DNA of 64,000 nt from Aplysia californica (Eukaryota; Mollusca; Gastropoda; Aplysiida; Aplysiidae). The notes under the pieces are model-generated. The model saw nothing but the letters and a program-made list of their open reading frames with translations, was not told the origin of the DNA and did not search any database. The stretch spans positions 911,331-975,330 of the forward strand of contig NW_004797536.1 in NCBI RefSeq assembly GCF_000002075.1, in the 5' to 3' direction. Position 1 is the first letter of the stretch. Every line of letters begins with the position of its first letter. Positions 1-11,260 of this stretch are shown one piece after another. The translations under genes and the position numbers were made by a program.

Positions 1-200
1 CGGGGCGGCGCCATTGACTGAAGTGTCTTTAAGCCATTTCCAAAGGGGGGACTTTGTGCTGTTGAAGCTAGAGAGGTGAGCAGAGTAAGTCTGATTCCCT
101 GTAAGGACTTCTCTGTTGACATCCACCCCTTGGCGCTCATATCATGACCTTATATGCAGTTGCAAGCGCCCTAAAACCTCTACTAAAACGAAAGGAAACA
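1..200 (+). mobile_element. SINE-B copy, long subfamily, cut by window edge
   Basis: This is the 3' part of a dispersed element also seen at 15,910-16,312 (+) and 38,878-39,265 (-). Shared landmarks are the block around AAAGGGGGGAC, the stretch GAAGCTAGAGAGGTGAGCAG, and a tail reading roughly GACGCTCATATGACC, then a TTATGCAGTTGC-like block, then AAAACCTCTACTAAAAC. The start lies outside the window. The same tail is found on other SINE-B subfamilies, one of which keeps a tRNA-derived head. Confidence 0.7.
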
Positions 201-1757
201 TGCAGTATGGTATGTTTTTAATTTTTATGTAAAATCTTGACTAGAATTACTAGAATGTTTCAGACTCCATCTTTCATGTGTGGTTGTGGGTATGACGTGA
301 TGGTAAAGAAAGAGAAATGGTGTTAAAAACCCATTTGAAGACAAACCCCCATGCTTAATTTACTATGAAAACAATACGGTGATTCATCGGTTGTGAGGAA
401 CAGACTATTAGTTGTATGGCATGAAACTTTCACCCAATGACTGACCCCAATCTCGCCTGAATTGAGGAGTGATGCGGCTCTACTTTTTTGTCTCCGTATG
501 CAGTTAGGTTTGATATCTCTCGCTCGTCCCGCATCAAACTTATAATAGTTGTAGATCTAGAACCAAAGGGGGATGGGAACTACTGAAAAAGCACCTCTCA
601 TCCTCCAGGCTAGGTAGGCCTACCCTCTATGTGTAACTTTTTATTCATCATACCATTGCTTACATATGTCTGATCTTGAGTGTCACTTTACGACTCGGTC
701 ACATTATTGACAGTGAAATAATAAGATGAAATTTGGTGAGTTTCTGTGAGTATCCCGAGAGTTTTGGCTTTAGACTTTAGAGCTACCATAGTTAGCCTTG
801 CCTCAGGGGCGGCTCGTCGGGCTAAAATGTGGACGTGCACAATTAAGCTATCGCAAGCTGAAAATAGTCAAGGGCATAGTAAACGAGACGGTGTATAAAT
901 TTAAGTTTGGGTTCGTGAGGGAGGACCTGTGCTTTTATTTTCATTCTTTTTACTTGTTGCTTTAATTTCTATTAAATTTTTTTGTTAGCTAAACATCAAT
1001 GTCGTTCATGCTGTATTGGTACTGAACACTCAAGTAATAACTTTCACAACTCCACTACAAACCATTCAAAGGCACAACTCATAGGATGGTCACGTTCACC
1101 CCCCTCAGGTTCGCGGTCACAGAGTCACTTAAAATAGCGGCAAGACAGACAATGAACCAATCACAATTTACTTGAGCACTCTGCTGGAGTGCTTCATGGC
1201 TCACATAATATTGGCAAAGAATAGCATACGGTCTATGGTGTTTATTTTTAGACTGCCTACTGCGGGCTATGTTTCGGCACTGTTCGGCAGGAGCATATTT
1301 GAGATGTGCCGTCTTATTAATATAATTAATGTACCCCTAAACTCGCAACGAGTGTCGTCATCGCTTGGGCTATCCCCAAAAGTGATTTATAGGTCAGATT
1401 ACACTGTTGAATATCCTATTATGTATAGCTAAAAAAGCGCGTGGACTTAGGCATGGCATAGTAGATGTTTTACAGCGCTATAGACACAGAAATGACAGTT
1501 ATGGTGCCAGTGACGACTTTGTTTTGATATAATATTTGGCTAGTGTTTGTTTCTGGCTTCTTTTATTTTATTATTGGGGGTGTTTTACGTAATAGAATAT
1601 TAAAACATTTTGGGCCGCACTGCACGACCGTGCTCTATGGACAAACCGCACCTGCCTAGCCTAAATTAAGGCCTAAATTTAGAACCAGTAAAAGTAGTAA
1701 AACTTTTTAATTAAGTCTAAAAAGGAATAAAAGCATGTCAGGTTGATTACGCCTCAG
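201..1757. other. No gene recognised
   Basis: AT-rich DNA with only short open frames. None has a homologous motif or splice-site support. Nothing else was recognised here. Confidence 0.5.
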
Positions 1758-2085
1758 ATAATAATAATAATAAATAGCATTTGTATAGCGCATGATATCC
1801 CCGCTCAACAGCAGGCTCTATGGGCTTTACACTATATTATTACCCCAGTAGACCATAGAACACTCCGAAACATTCTCAGCTTCCCGGGAAGCATACAGTG
1901 CAAGAAGCTGATTAAGCGCTCAAACACTAACAAACTGACAAGATCATTCGCTGTCTATAGCCGGGTACCCATGCCCATCTGGGTGAAGTGAGGAAAATTC
2001 GTGTAAAGTGCCTTTCCCAAGGACACAACGTCGGGTCCCTGACGCGATTCGAACCCACGACCTTACGGTTGCGAGTCCGAGATAT
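1758..2085 (-). mobile_element. SINE-A, nearly full length, tRNA-derived head
   Basis: Read on the minus strand this matches the copy at 20,342-20,695. It has a tRNA-like head with a B-box (GGTTCGAATC-like), then a body containing GACGTTGTGTCCTTGGGAAA and TGCTTCCCGGGAAGCTGAG, and a tail of TACAAATGCTATTTATTATT. The head is missing its first ~30 bases including the A-box. It is Pol III-type and non-coding; the short open frame across it is not a gene. Confidence 0.8.
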
Positions 2086-2144
2086 GTAGATCTTTCTTCA
2101 TGACTCATGACTGACTGTCACTGGCTGACACAAGCGGATAATTT

Positions 2145-2575
2145 AGAGAACGCCAAATGTACATCATTGGCCGATATTTAAAGTAACAGCCATCTTGTTT
2201 GACATCCTTGAGGGATTTCCATATTGTTGTCAGTCATGGTGGCAACACGACCGCACGACGGCAGCCGAACCGAACAGTGTCAGTAGGCCTACTCTTAGTC
2301 TTCTTCTCCTCAATTTACGTAGTGTACAGCATCAGAATTAATCTGGGTGGAAGAAGGGTGCTGCACAATCACAGACAACCGAACCAAACAGTTACTGCAA
2401 GTTGAAAAGAAAATACTGTATCTAATTATATGCGAGTCGGCGTCGTGTAATTGTGTTGCCACCATGACTGACAACAAAGTGGGAATACCTCAATCAACTA
2501 AATGACGTCAAACAAGATGGCTGTTACTATATATCAGTATAATCAGCCAATGATGTACATCTGACGTTCTCTAAA
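2145..2575. mobile_element. MITE with long (~105 bp) inverted ends
   Basis: The left arm (2,145-2,250) and right arm (2,453-2,575) are imperfect inverted copies. Both carry an AGAGAACG-type outer end, a block like AACAGCCATCTTGTTTGAC, and an inner GTTGTCAGTCATGGTGGCAA. A partial relative of the right arm lies at 10,774-10,840. No transposase is present, so this is a non-autonomous foldback or MITE element of unknown superfamily. Confidence 0.7.
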
Positions 2576-2689
2576 TAGGCCTAGAGTAGGTTGGGGCAAA
2601 TTCGACCATGGGTCAACTTTGACAGCCTCAACCTAGACTTGGCTTTTGAGAATCATTTGATTCGTTGCACATTTGATTATATCTAAAAA

Positions 2690-3110
2690 TAAAATTTGGG
2701 CTCCCTTGGCTTCCACTTGTTTCTACTTTTTTTAAAGTTAGAAATCTCCAGAAAACACCCATCCAATGTCAGCGCTCCGTTGGCGTGTACTTTTCGCTCT
2801 TGAAGAAAAAAATAGGTACCTCACCCATCATTTACTTTCTTTTATACATGCTGGTTTTCTTGGTTCAAAATATTCATCAGTTACATGTATAACGAAACTT
2901 TGGTATCCTTACGTTCATCTAGAATTAGAAATGTTGATTATAAAATGAATTTACATGATTTATTTAAAATGCTGGGGTGAGATTTTGGTGGGCGGTTGGT
3001 GCAAATTCGACATGGCGAAATGGGGCAACTTTAACAGGGGGTGGGCCAATTCATTTAAAGCAGAATCACCTTTAACAAACTATCACATTTCAGTTTAATC
3101 TTGTTTGTTT
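2690..3110 (+). repeat. Dispersed repeat, copy 1 of 2
   Basis: It shares stretches with 10,965-11,260: a GGCTTCC(A/G)CTTGTTTCTA start, CCAGAAAACACCC, the block around CTTGAAGAAGAAAAAT, and CAAAATATTCATCAGTTA. The open frame in it is not conserved between copies. The family is not identified. Confidence 0.6.
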
Positions 3111-3427
3111 TATGATTCTCTAGTAATGGACACCGAGCGCATTTGTTCTGCCGATTTTCGGCCTCCGTCGCGGGGGTGTTTCGTGGGACGAACTAACGCA
3201 ATGGTTGTTGTCTTCAACTTGCTCTCACGCCCCTCCTCGTGAATGGATGTGAATGAAACTTGGCAGCCTATCAGATAAGAGGTCAATCTCGTAGTATGCA
3301 GATTGACAAGTTTGTACCCATCCAAGAAGGAGTCGAAAACGTTTGCGAAAGTGGTTGATGTGGTTACTTGCTAATTCTCTTTTTTATACATTACTTGCTC
3401 AGTGCCTCTAGGTAATTATGACATGAT

Positions 3428-3580
3428 TAAACGTAGAAGGACGCAAACCATTTTTAGGTAAGGCACCCATCTTGTTTGACGTCAGACCAGGATACCCCTC
3501 CGATCACGTGACTACATCTATAGCCTACCGCATGGGACCAAAGATGAAAGTGTCTATGTATATTAAAACTCTTGTCCTGC
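3428..3580 (+). mobile_element. Family C inverted-repeat element, end fragment
   Basis: It begins with TTAAACGTAGAAGGACGCAA and runs into CTTGTTTGACGTCAGACCAG and the block GGATACCCCTCCGATCACGT. This is the same end as the reverse copies finishing near 34,985 and 35,990, and a further reverse fragment at 5,585-5,700. See the doubled copy in NFU1 intron 1 for the complete structure. Confidence 0.6.
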
Positions 3581-4454
3581 ATCTGTGCTGAGATGCGAAT
3601 CTTATCAGCAACCGATTACGTCGGACGTGCCGGGCAGGCCGCCAGGGTCATTCAGTGTGTACTGTTGGTGTACAGCGCGTGCCGGGAAACGTGTGTTTTC
3701 GCCGTGAATACCATGGGAGTGTGTTAATCGATGATGAAACTAACGCTCTATCTTTCATAGCTTTCTATATTATAAAGGGTTACAAACACATGAATAACCC
3801 CCTCTCACAAGCTGATAAGACATTAAGAGTAGTTACGCCCATTCTAATAACCTTTCTAGACACTCTTTTGTTATGAATGACCTGAGGTTCGAAACGGGAG
3901 AATATACGTCAATTTCCAAACATTTTGCACTCAAATTGTTCTTTGTACCTGCATAAAATGGTATTCAAAACTATCAAACAAGTTTCTTTTTCATCAGGTA
4001 GTACAGTATCATTTCATACAAAATCAAGCTCATTTGACAGATTTTGTATAGAAAAATGGAAGTCTTGTTTCCTGACTATCCTTTCAAGTTCCTCATGTCT
4101 AAGTGGGTCAATTTCTTCTATAATTTCTTTGGACTAACATCTAGAGAGCAGCTACCAACTCGGCGTGTTTTGAACGAGACGCATGCCTCGATTACGAACC
4201 AACGCAGGCGGTTCTAGAAGAAGGCCACAAACGCACACAAATTCAAGCAGACTGACGCACACACACTTGACCTGCGTGAATGGGGATCCGACTCGGGACC
4301 CGAATTTCATGTAAGATGATGTGCGGTGCATGTGCCAGGGACTACACTGACGGGACGAAGGTGAGGTGCCGAAATAGGCTTATCGGGCGACACAAACCCG
4401 GCCCCCGTAGGACGAGGGTTAAGCTTAATCTACCTAGATCGCTGTCGGAAGTTC

Positions 4455-4610
4455 TGCTAGCCGAATAGACAGCGCGTCTGTGTTTGAAGTCATGCAATGA
4501 TTTTATGAGCGGTTCGATCCCGGTACCGGACAGTTTTATTTTTTCTCTTCTCCTCCTCCCCACCGACCAACAGTTTGTCCCATAAATTATAATTTGATGC
4601 TTTGTAGTTT
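4455..4610 (+). mobile_element. Family C internal tRNA-like segment, fragment
   Basis: It contains GAATAGACAGCG, then TTTGAAGTCATGCAATGATT, then a B-box-like GGTTCGATCCCGG, and ends with the TAAATTATAATTTGATGCTT block. The same order is found, reversed, at 34,630-34,800 and 35,640-35,815. It resembles a tRNA with a long variable arm (serine-like), but it lies inside a repeat and pairs poorly, so I do not call a tRNA gene. Confidence 0.5.
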
Positions 4611-4655
4611 TTTGTTTTTTTAAATGTAGATTAATAGATCTACTCTAGTTAAGAA

Positions 4656-5240
4656 AATGGCAATCCTCACCCGGGGTGAGAATAAAAATACTATCGACCT
4701 CTCACCCCGGGTGAGACTTGCCACCGTTGGCTATTCTCACCCGGTGTGAAACAAAACCTGTTTTTCCTAATTTCGGAATACTTTCTATCGGTGTGGATGA
4801 TCAAATGGATAAAAGCAAAGAAAAAATTACGTTATAGCACAAAAGTAAGCAAATTTGATCGTCTACAAGGATGCTATGGCTTTTTCACTTTTCGAATCGA
4901 GCCGAACTACGCGGGTCGCCATTTTGTTTTGCCCGGAAGTTCTCGCAAGGTCTACTCCTCCCCTCTTCTCTCTCTCTGTCTCTTTCTGAATACTGTCTAT
5001 CGGTGTGGACGATCAAATTGACCAAAACAAAGTTTTAAAATTATGTTAAAACCCAAAAGATAATTTAAGTAAATTAATTCATGGTCGTCTATAAAGATGC
5101 TACGGCTATTTAACTTTTCGAATCCAGCCTAACTACTCGGGTCGCCATTTTGTTTTGCCGGGAAGTTCTCGCGCTACTCCTCTCTCTCTCTTTTTCTCTC
5201 TCTCCACTGCCCACAGACAAAATTGTACGCTTTTAGGCTA
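4656..5240. mobile_element. Degenerate copies of the CTATTCTCACCCG element, internally duplicated
   Basis: The stretch opens with several CTCACCCGGGTGAG-like half-palindromes (4,665-4,750). It then carries a ~215-bp unit twice in direct order (about 4,770-4,950 and 4,988-5,190). The unit has the landmarks TACTGTCTATCGGTGTGGA, ACTTTTCGAATC and CGGGTCGCCATTTTGTTTTG. The intact relatives are at 5,782-6,223 and 33,638-34,091. Confidence 0.6.
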
Positions 5241-5309
5241 ACAGTAGTAATGAAGTAATGGAACGTTTGTTCACGGCACATAATTCTACAATTTTTCTGT
5301 TAAGCCGTC

Positions 5310-5430
5310 ATTATTCGGACTCGAGTCCGAATAATATTTTTTCATGGACTCGAGTCCGAATAAAAAAAGTTCATATTCGGACTCGAGTCCGAGAATATGA
5401 AAAAATGTTATTCGGACACGGGTCCGGAAA
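5310..5430. repeat. Cluster of four near-identical palindromes
   Basis: Three copies of an inverted repeat centred on TTCGGACTCGAGTCCGAA, or part of it, are followed by a diverged fourth (TTCGGACACGGGTCCGG), separated by short A/T-rich spacers. The first (5,310-5,335) is perfect over 26 bp. The spacing is about 25-40 bp. It directly follows the repeat at 4,656-5,240. Confidence 0.85.
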
Positions 5431-5584
5431 AAAGGAAGCATCTTCGTTCTATAGATCTAACGTTCAGTGCGTCCAATTTTCCGCCTTTTTTTAGTTTCCC
5501 CCCACACCATATCTGCCGATCCGACACCCATAATATAGGCCTACATAGACACTTCCATCTTTGGTGCCATGCGGTTGTCTATAC

Positions 5585-5700
5585 TTAGATGTAGTCACGT
5601 GATCGGAGGGGTATCCTGGTCTGACGTCAAACAAGACGGGCGCCTTACCTAAAAATAGTTTGCATCATTTCTACTTCTAATCGCATGTGGTGGGAACTAC
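5585..5700 (-). mobile_element. Family C inverted-repeat element, end fragment
   Basis: It contains TAGATGTAGTCACGTGATCG, the block GAGGGGTATCCTGGTCTGAC, and ends TTACCTAAAAATAGTTTGCA. This is the reverse complement of the sequence at 3,428-3,580 and matches the ends of the two copies in NFU1 intron 1. Confidence 0.6.
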
Positions 5701-5781
5701 CGAAAAAGCACCCTATTCTCACCCGGAGGTGGCCCTCTAGCTCTAGCCCTCTAGATTAGTAATGTAATGGCTTTTACGAAA

Positions 5782-6223
5782 GTGGCTATTCTCACCCGCC
5801 CGGAAGTTCTCGCAAGATCAACTCCTCCCCTCTTCTCTCTCTCTCTGTCTCTTTCTGAATACTGTCTATCGGTGTGGACGATCAAATTGACCAAAACAAA
5901 GTTAAAAAATGATGTTAAAACACAAAAGTAAATTAATTTGGTTGTCTACAAAGATGCTACGGCTATTTAACTTTTCGAATCGAGCCGAACTACACGGGTC
6001 GCCATTTTGTTTTGCCCGGAAATTCTTGCGCTACTCCTCTCTCTCTCTCTCTCCACTGCCCACAGACAAAATTGTACGCTTTTACTTTCAGTAGGTTACA
6101 GTTGTAATGGAACGTTTGTTCACGGCACAGAATTCTACAATTTTTCTGTTATCACAGTGTAGAATTCTGTGGTTTAGGGTGAACGCAAAATTTGGTGAAC
6201 GCGCACCGGGTGAGAATAGCCAC
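5782..6223. mobile_element. MITE, CTATTCTCACCCG family, copy 1
   Basis: The ends are inverted copies of GTGGCTATTCTCACCCG. The inside has a CT-rich tract, TACTGTCTATCGGTGTGGAC, CGCCATTTTGTTTTGCCCGG and a short hairpin around GAATTCTACAATTTTTCTG. A second copy at 33,638-34,091 is nearly identical. Both share about 47 further bases to the right, so the true mobile unit may be larger. No coding capacity was seen. Confidence 0.75.
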
Positions 6224-6925
6224 AAGACTCGCCTGCACTATTCTCACTCCGGGTGAGAATAGAGGTGGCCTCTAGATCTAGATTCTATATATATAGATCT
6301 ATCTAGATCTAGAGTAGGCCCGCATCACCGCGCTACTGTTTTGGTGCGCAACCCCCGGTCTCCTGCTTTGTTTTGGATAAGAACAGCGAAAACGAGGTCA
6401 TTTTCTGTGAGCATGCGCAGAATGCAGCTTATTTCACTTTCGTTTTGGAGGTTCCTGTCAACACACGTGATTCTACGGTGTCGGAAAGTTTTGCCCCTTC
6501 ATATTAATGGTTTTCGTAACCGGTATCGATCAATTTACTAAGCGCTTGAGTAGTCGATTATTTAGCACATCTAGCTAATCTAGCTCTAATGTATCGTAGG
6601 ATGTATACTAGAATCGATAAATACTATCGCAGGCTGCTTCTTAATGCCCCGGAACGTGTTAGATAGGGTTGCGCACTGAAGAGGACCAAATTTGGGCAGT
6701 CCGTTTCGTGCGCAATATCGGCTTTTTTGCTATTTGGCATTGATAGTGTGGCTTCTAGGCCCTTTGTTTGTTTTACTTATTAAGTTATTTCTCTATGACC
6801 TGCATTGTGCACTGAAACAGACTGTTTTCCTTCCATTTGGATGCATTATATTGCCATTGGAAGATGATAAGTTAATGTATTCATGTCAAAATTAATTAAT
6901 ATGGAAATATAATCTCCAAAATGTT

Positions 6926-7178
6926 CAATTTCTTCTTTTCATGTCTTTTTCTTCTTCTTTTTTGCCCTTTTCCTTAAAGAATACTAGTCTAGGTATAGTC
7001 TAATTCTTGTTTTCTTCTTTCACTTCCTTGTGTCCACAGCACCTTTCTTTTTCAATTTCTTCTTTTCACGTCTTTTTCTTCTTCTTTTTTGTCCTTTTCC
7101 TTCTAAAATACTAGTCTAGGTATAGTCTTATTCTTGTTTTCTTCTTTCCCCTTCTTGTGTCCACAGCACCTTTCTTTT
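6926..7178 (+). repeat. Tandem duplication of a ~126-bp pyrimidine-rich unit
   Basis: Two head-to-tail copies (about 6,926-7,052 and 7,053-7,178) share CTTCTTTTCA(T/C)GTCTTTT, ATACTAGTCTAGGTATAGTC and TTGTGTCCACAGCACC. They differ at a few bases. This is simple local duplication and no gene is seen. Confidence 0.8.
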
Positions 7179-8078
7179 TATCCATTATCAAAACACATAC
7201 ACAAGGTGTAAGGAAATCTCCTGTCAGGGGGCGCACAGCTCCCAAAAAGAACACGCCTAATTGACCTTGGCCTTCCATTATGGTCAGTACAGGAACTTCT
7301 TGCAAGGAAAAGAAGACAAAGCAAGGATAGAGAAAGATGAAAAGTGTCAGAAAAGAGCTAGATCTAGATCTAGAGCTGTAAACATGGTACTATTGCGCAC
7401 CAAACAAGACGATATGTTGCACCAAACCAGAAACCTTGCGCACCAAACCAGACACACGTTACCAAACAAACACCACCACAACATATAGAAATTTTAAACT
7501 GCTGTTACAGTAATGCGTAACACCGTATAGAGAGGAAGTTTTTCTAACTTCTGGTGAAAAAATCATGAAGATCGACCTGTAACTTCCAGAGATATCCACA
7601 AAAGATCGCTTACTGTATTATATCGCACCACAGGATGTACTCTAGATCGATCTAGTAGTGATGAAGAATGCAGGGGAGGGGGGTAGATCTAATCTAGATA
7701 TAGATCTAGATCTAGATCTAGAATCTAGATATTAGTGGTGGTCTGCTAAAGTTCAAATAGGCCGAGAAAAGGAGATACTCGGGACCACTCACAAGATCAA
7801 GAAGTAAAGTCTAGCCTAGGTTACGATATCCCGATGATACGTTGACACTGGCTGTGCTAAAAAAAACAATAGCTGCTGACCTGACACACCATCACAACAT
7901 CCGGAATAATACTCAATCCAAAATATGAAACAAAACCTTGACGAAAATCAACCGCTCTCTGTAACGGAACAAAACTTACAATTACGTTGATCTTTTGAGT
8001 CTTATACTTTATATATAGTTCTAAATAGTACAATTAACATGTCCCTTCCAATGTTGACATTAACAGCTTCATAAATGG

Positions 8079-8345
8079 ACAGGAACTTGATTTGACACAA
8101 AACAAAAGACCCTAAAGTTCGATCTTTGACAAAACTTTGCCTTAGCCTATGTTGTCTTCGCAATGGAACCCCTTCACAATATTCAGTTACTTCCGGCGGA
8201 ACGAAAGATTGGGTTAGCTGGCCTTCAACAATAATGAGTTCATCGAAACCTCACCTAGGCCTACTGACATAGAGGCAAAGTTTTGTCAAAGATCGAACTT
8301 TAGGATCTTTGGGTCTTTGGTTTTGTTTTGAATCAAGTCAGGCTG
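8079..8345. mobile_element. Foldback (hairpin) MITE
   Basis: The left arm (8,079-8,150) and right arm (8,266-8,345) are inverted copies centred on AAAGTTCGATCTTTGACAAA, with CTTGATT-like outer sequence. The spacer of about 115-130 bp has no coding content. The family is unknown. Confidence 0.65.
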
Positions 8346-8429
8346 AGGGTGATTATGATTTCAGTTTGATTCACATCAACGCTCACACTATTTGCAGCCT
8401 GTTTATTTTTTGGCAGGCGCTAGAAGCTA

Positions 8430-8600
8430 ATCAGTCTAATCTAGATCTAGATCTATTCTAGATCTAGATCTAGAATATAGAATCTAGATCTAGAATCTAT
8501 ATCTAGATATAGATCTAGATTCTAGATCTAGATTAGATGTCTAGATGTAGATCTAGATCTAGATATAGATATAGATTTAGATCTAGATCTCGAGTCTATT
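8430..8600. repeat. AGATCT/TCTAGA self-complementary simple repeat
   Basis: The stretch is built almost wholly from the overlapping hexamers AGATCT and TCTAGA. Smaller patches of the same motif occur at about 6,270-6,320, 7,355-7,375, 7,685-7,735, 8,750-8,775, 32,262-32,280 and 32,430-32,490. Because the unit is palindromic, any part can fold on itself. Confidence 0.9.
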
Positions 8601-8777
8601 ACTAATAATTACTCAACTGCACTGCTGTAATCCCAAGAATAGTTCAATAGTTCATGGAAAAGTACATTCATTCATCAGGGAAGGACTTCGGAAATGATAA
8701 CATCTGATGCCAAATGTTCCCCAGAAATAAATGGAGAATTACAATGTCTAAGGCTAGATCTAGACTAGATCTAGTTT

Positions 8778-9277
8778 CAATAAAATGAGCCCAATCCTGA
8801 AAAATAGAAACATCTCAATGAACACCGAAATGAAAATTCTGAAATGCTATGTTCGGTCAACCCTTTTATATCGCTGTGAATAATGGACAATCACTAAAGA
8901 CAGTGAAAATAAAATAGAAGAAATGTGGTTTCTTAGGAGACTGCTAAGAGTATCGTGGAAGGAAAAGAAATCAAATGAGGTAGTGCTTGATGAATCCCAT
9001 GTGGGTCGCTCAATGTTAAAAACAATCAGGAAACGACAAAAATGCAGTTTTTGGGACACATAAATAGACATATTAGGGTCTTGAACACCTGGCTCTCACT
9101 AGCAAAATTGAAGGCAAGCGAGGCAGGGGAAGGCCCAGAACAACATTCTTGGGTAACCTAGACAAATGGGTAACGGGGAAGGATCGGGAAACGTTGCTTT
9201 TTTTTAGAGCATCCGAGCAAAGGAATGAATGGAGAACCATGATCGCCGATGTCTGTCGTAGATCTGGCACTGGATGA
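8778..9277 (+). mobile_element. LINE remnant, C-terminal end of an endonuclease/reverse transcriptase
   Basis: Frame-shifting translation on the plus strand gives typical non-LTR retrotransposon C-terminal blocks: an MKILKCYVRSTLLYRCE-like start, EEMWFLRRLLRVSWKEKKSN, RSMLKTIRKRQKCSFW, and a GRPR-type block near the end. This set of blocks is widespread after the RT domain in invertebrate LINEs (RTE-like or a neighbouring clade; I cannot fix the clade). Several stops and at least two frame changes show it is long dead. No 5' part is nearby. Confidence 0.65.
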
Positions 9278-9769
9278 ATGAATAGAATAGATCTATATCA
9301 TCTAGTTTGTAGATCTACAGCTGAAAGTTACAGAGATTATACTTTTTGGTTGTTTGTTTTTTCTGACTGATGTGTAGTTTTCTTTCCAAATACACAACAC
9401 ATAATTACTGACTGATATTCTATTTTCAATTGTTCTGTACTTAAAACATGAACATTTTTGTTGAAAAAGTGCAAAACATGTCGCGAATGGTGTTACGGTA
9501 ACTTGCATAATTTTGCAATTTTTTAGCCTAATTTGGCCATCTAAATTTGCTTATAATCCTGCAGGGACAGACATGGGGGGTGGGGGAATTTCAATTACGC
9601 GATGGGCATTGGATCGGCAGATAGGGTCTGGTGAAAATGTTAAAATGACGGAGAATTGGAAGCACCGAACGTTAGAGAGCGTAGACAGGTATAGGGTAGT
9701 ACTGTGTGATTTTGAAGAAACAAAAAATCATCGAAGCTTCGAAGGGTGAGCTGACTATTCATGACATTC

Positions 9770-10050
9770 GAATACCTCCGTCGAATGGTTTTTTTCTTAT
9801 ATATTATGATAAGCATAAACCCAGACTTAAGTGCCGCTACTCTAAATTCGCTAGCTATACACAGCGCCGTCGAATGCTTTTTTCTTTTAAATGATAAGCC
9901 CAGATATAACTTCCGCTATTCACAGCGCCGTTGAATGATTTTTCTATATAAGCTAAGCCCAGATCTAACTTCCGCAATTCGAAGCGCCGTCGAAATGTAT
10001 TTTCTTACATGTGATAAGTCCAGCCAGATCTGACTTGCGCTGTTCAATGC
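9770..10050. repeat. Tandem repeat, ~75-bp unit, about four copies
   Basis: The unit has landmarks GATAAGCCCAGAT, ACTTCCGCTATTCACAGCG and CCGTCGAATG followed by a T-rich tract. Copies are about 75-85% alike by eye. No gene was recognised across it. Confidence 0.65.
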
Positions 10051-10911
10051 CAGTCACTGAGCGCACGTATATATGTTGTTGTCGCAGACACACTGCAACG
10101 TGTTGACATCACGTCACCGTTCATAGCGCTTCGAATTTCAAGTAGGGTTAGGGGAGCTCATTGCGACAGCTAACTTCATGAAAAAAACATTGGCTGCACT
10201 TCAAGAGGCATGTGCCCTTGCTTGAGCCGTCCATAGAGTGACGAGTGAATATTGAATAGTAAAAGATATTCTCTGAAGGATTGTCTTATAACTCTTGTAG
10301 GCTCCTCTTATCACTCTGTCTAGTAACCATGAAATAAAGAGTATTTCTGTATATTTATCTTAATGATTTTATTAGGTATAAAGTGCTACAATTTTTCTAC
10401 GTTTGAGTTTGAGAAAAATGAGGCGAAAATTCATTTCTATATCTGCTTTTTTTTAAAAATCACACGGCATTTGAATGGCTCTACCACGCTTCGTATAGCT
10501 GTGAATAGTGCAAAATTCATGAATGTCCAATAGTAAAGTCGAATGGGCACCGCTCTAGTATACGGTCTCTAACGTTAGAGAACGTAGACACTTCCCATAA
10601 AATAGTGTTCTTCATTGTGACAAAAGACAAAAGAAGTTTCCAACCTACTGTCTCACTGTCTGATCTGAAAAGAAAACTGTGGAGTAAAAAAAGATTTTTT
10701 GTATATTAAGCATTTTTTTTTTTCATTTTTAGCGAAGTGCTTGATAATGCTCAAATTTTATGTATGTTAAAAAATAGGTCAAACAAGATGGCTGTTACTA
10801 TAAATATCGGCCAATGGCGTACTCCTAACGTTCTCTAACTATCTGCTTGGTTTTTTTTTACTCCTTTCTCAAAATAATTTTCACAATATAGGAAGAACCT
10901 CTACCCAACTA

Positions 10912-10912
10912 G

Positions 10913-10957
<45 letters not shown>
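10912..10957 (+). repeat. (CT)n microsatellite
   Basis: A nearly pure run of CT dinucleotides. Similar shorter runs are at about 5,185-5,210, 5,832-5,848 and 31,779-31,810. Confidence 0.95.
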
Positions 10958-10959
<2 letters not shown>

Positions 10960-10964
10960 ATATT

Positions 10965-11260
10965 TGTGCTTCCTAGGCTTCCGCTTGTTTCTATTTTTAG
11001 TTTTTTTTAAAGTTCCAGAAAACACCCTTCCCTCATCGCTGTATAATTTTTGCCTTGAAGAAGAAAAATCGGTAGGCCTGCCTCACCTGTCATTAAGGTT
11101 GGCCTACTTTCTTATACACGCCTTTTTTCTTGCTTCAAAATATTCATCAGTTAGACTCGTTCCAGGCCAAGCCAAAATACCAGCTTCATAAGCAGAATCA
11201 CCATTAACAGAGTAACTGTCTTTCACATTTCAGTTCAATCTTGTTTGATTTTATCATTTT
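10965..11260 (+). repeat. Dispersed repeat, copy 2 of 2
   Basis: This is the partner of 2,690-3,110. It keeps the blocks CTTGTTTCTA, CCAGAAAACACCC and TTCAAAATATTCATCAGTTA in the same order, with indels between. It ends with a shared AGCAGAATCACC(T/A)TTAACA block. Confidence 0.6.

Noticed and set aside
4280-4563. Overlapping plus and minus frames resembling short Arg-rich proteins
   Set aside because: They lie in Family C-type repeat sequence with a tRNA-like segment, and show no conserved frame in the other copies.
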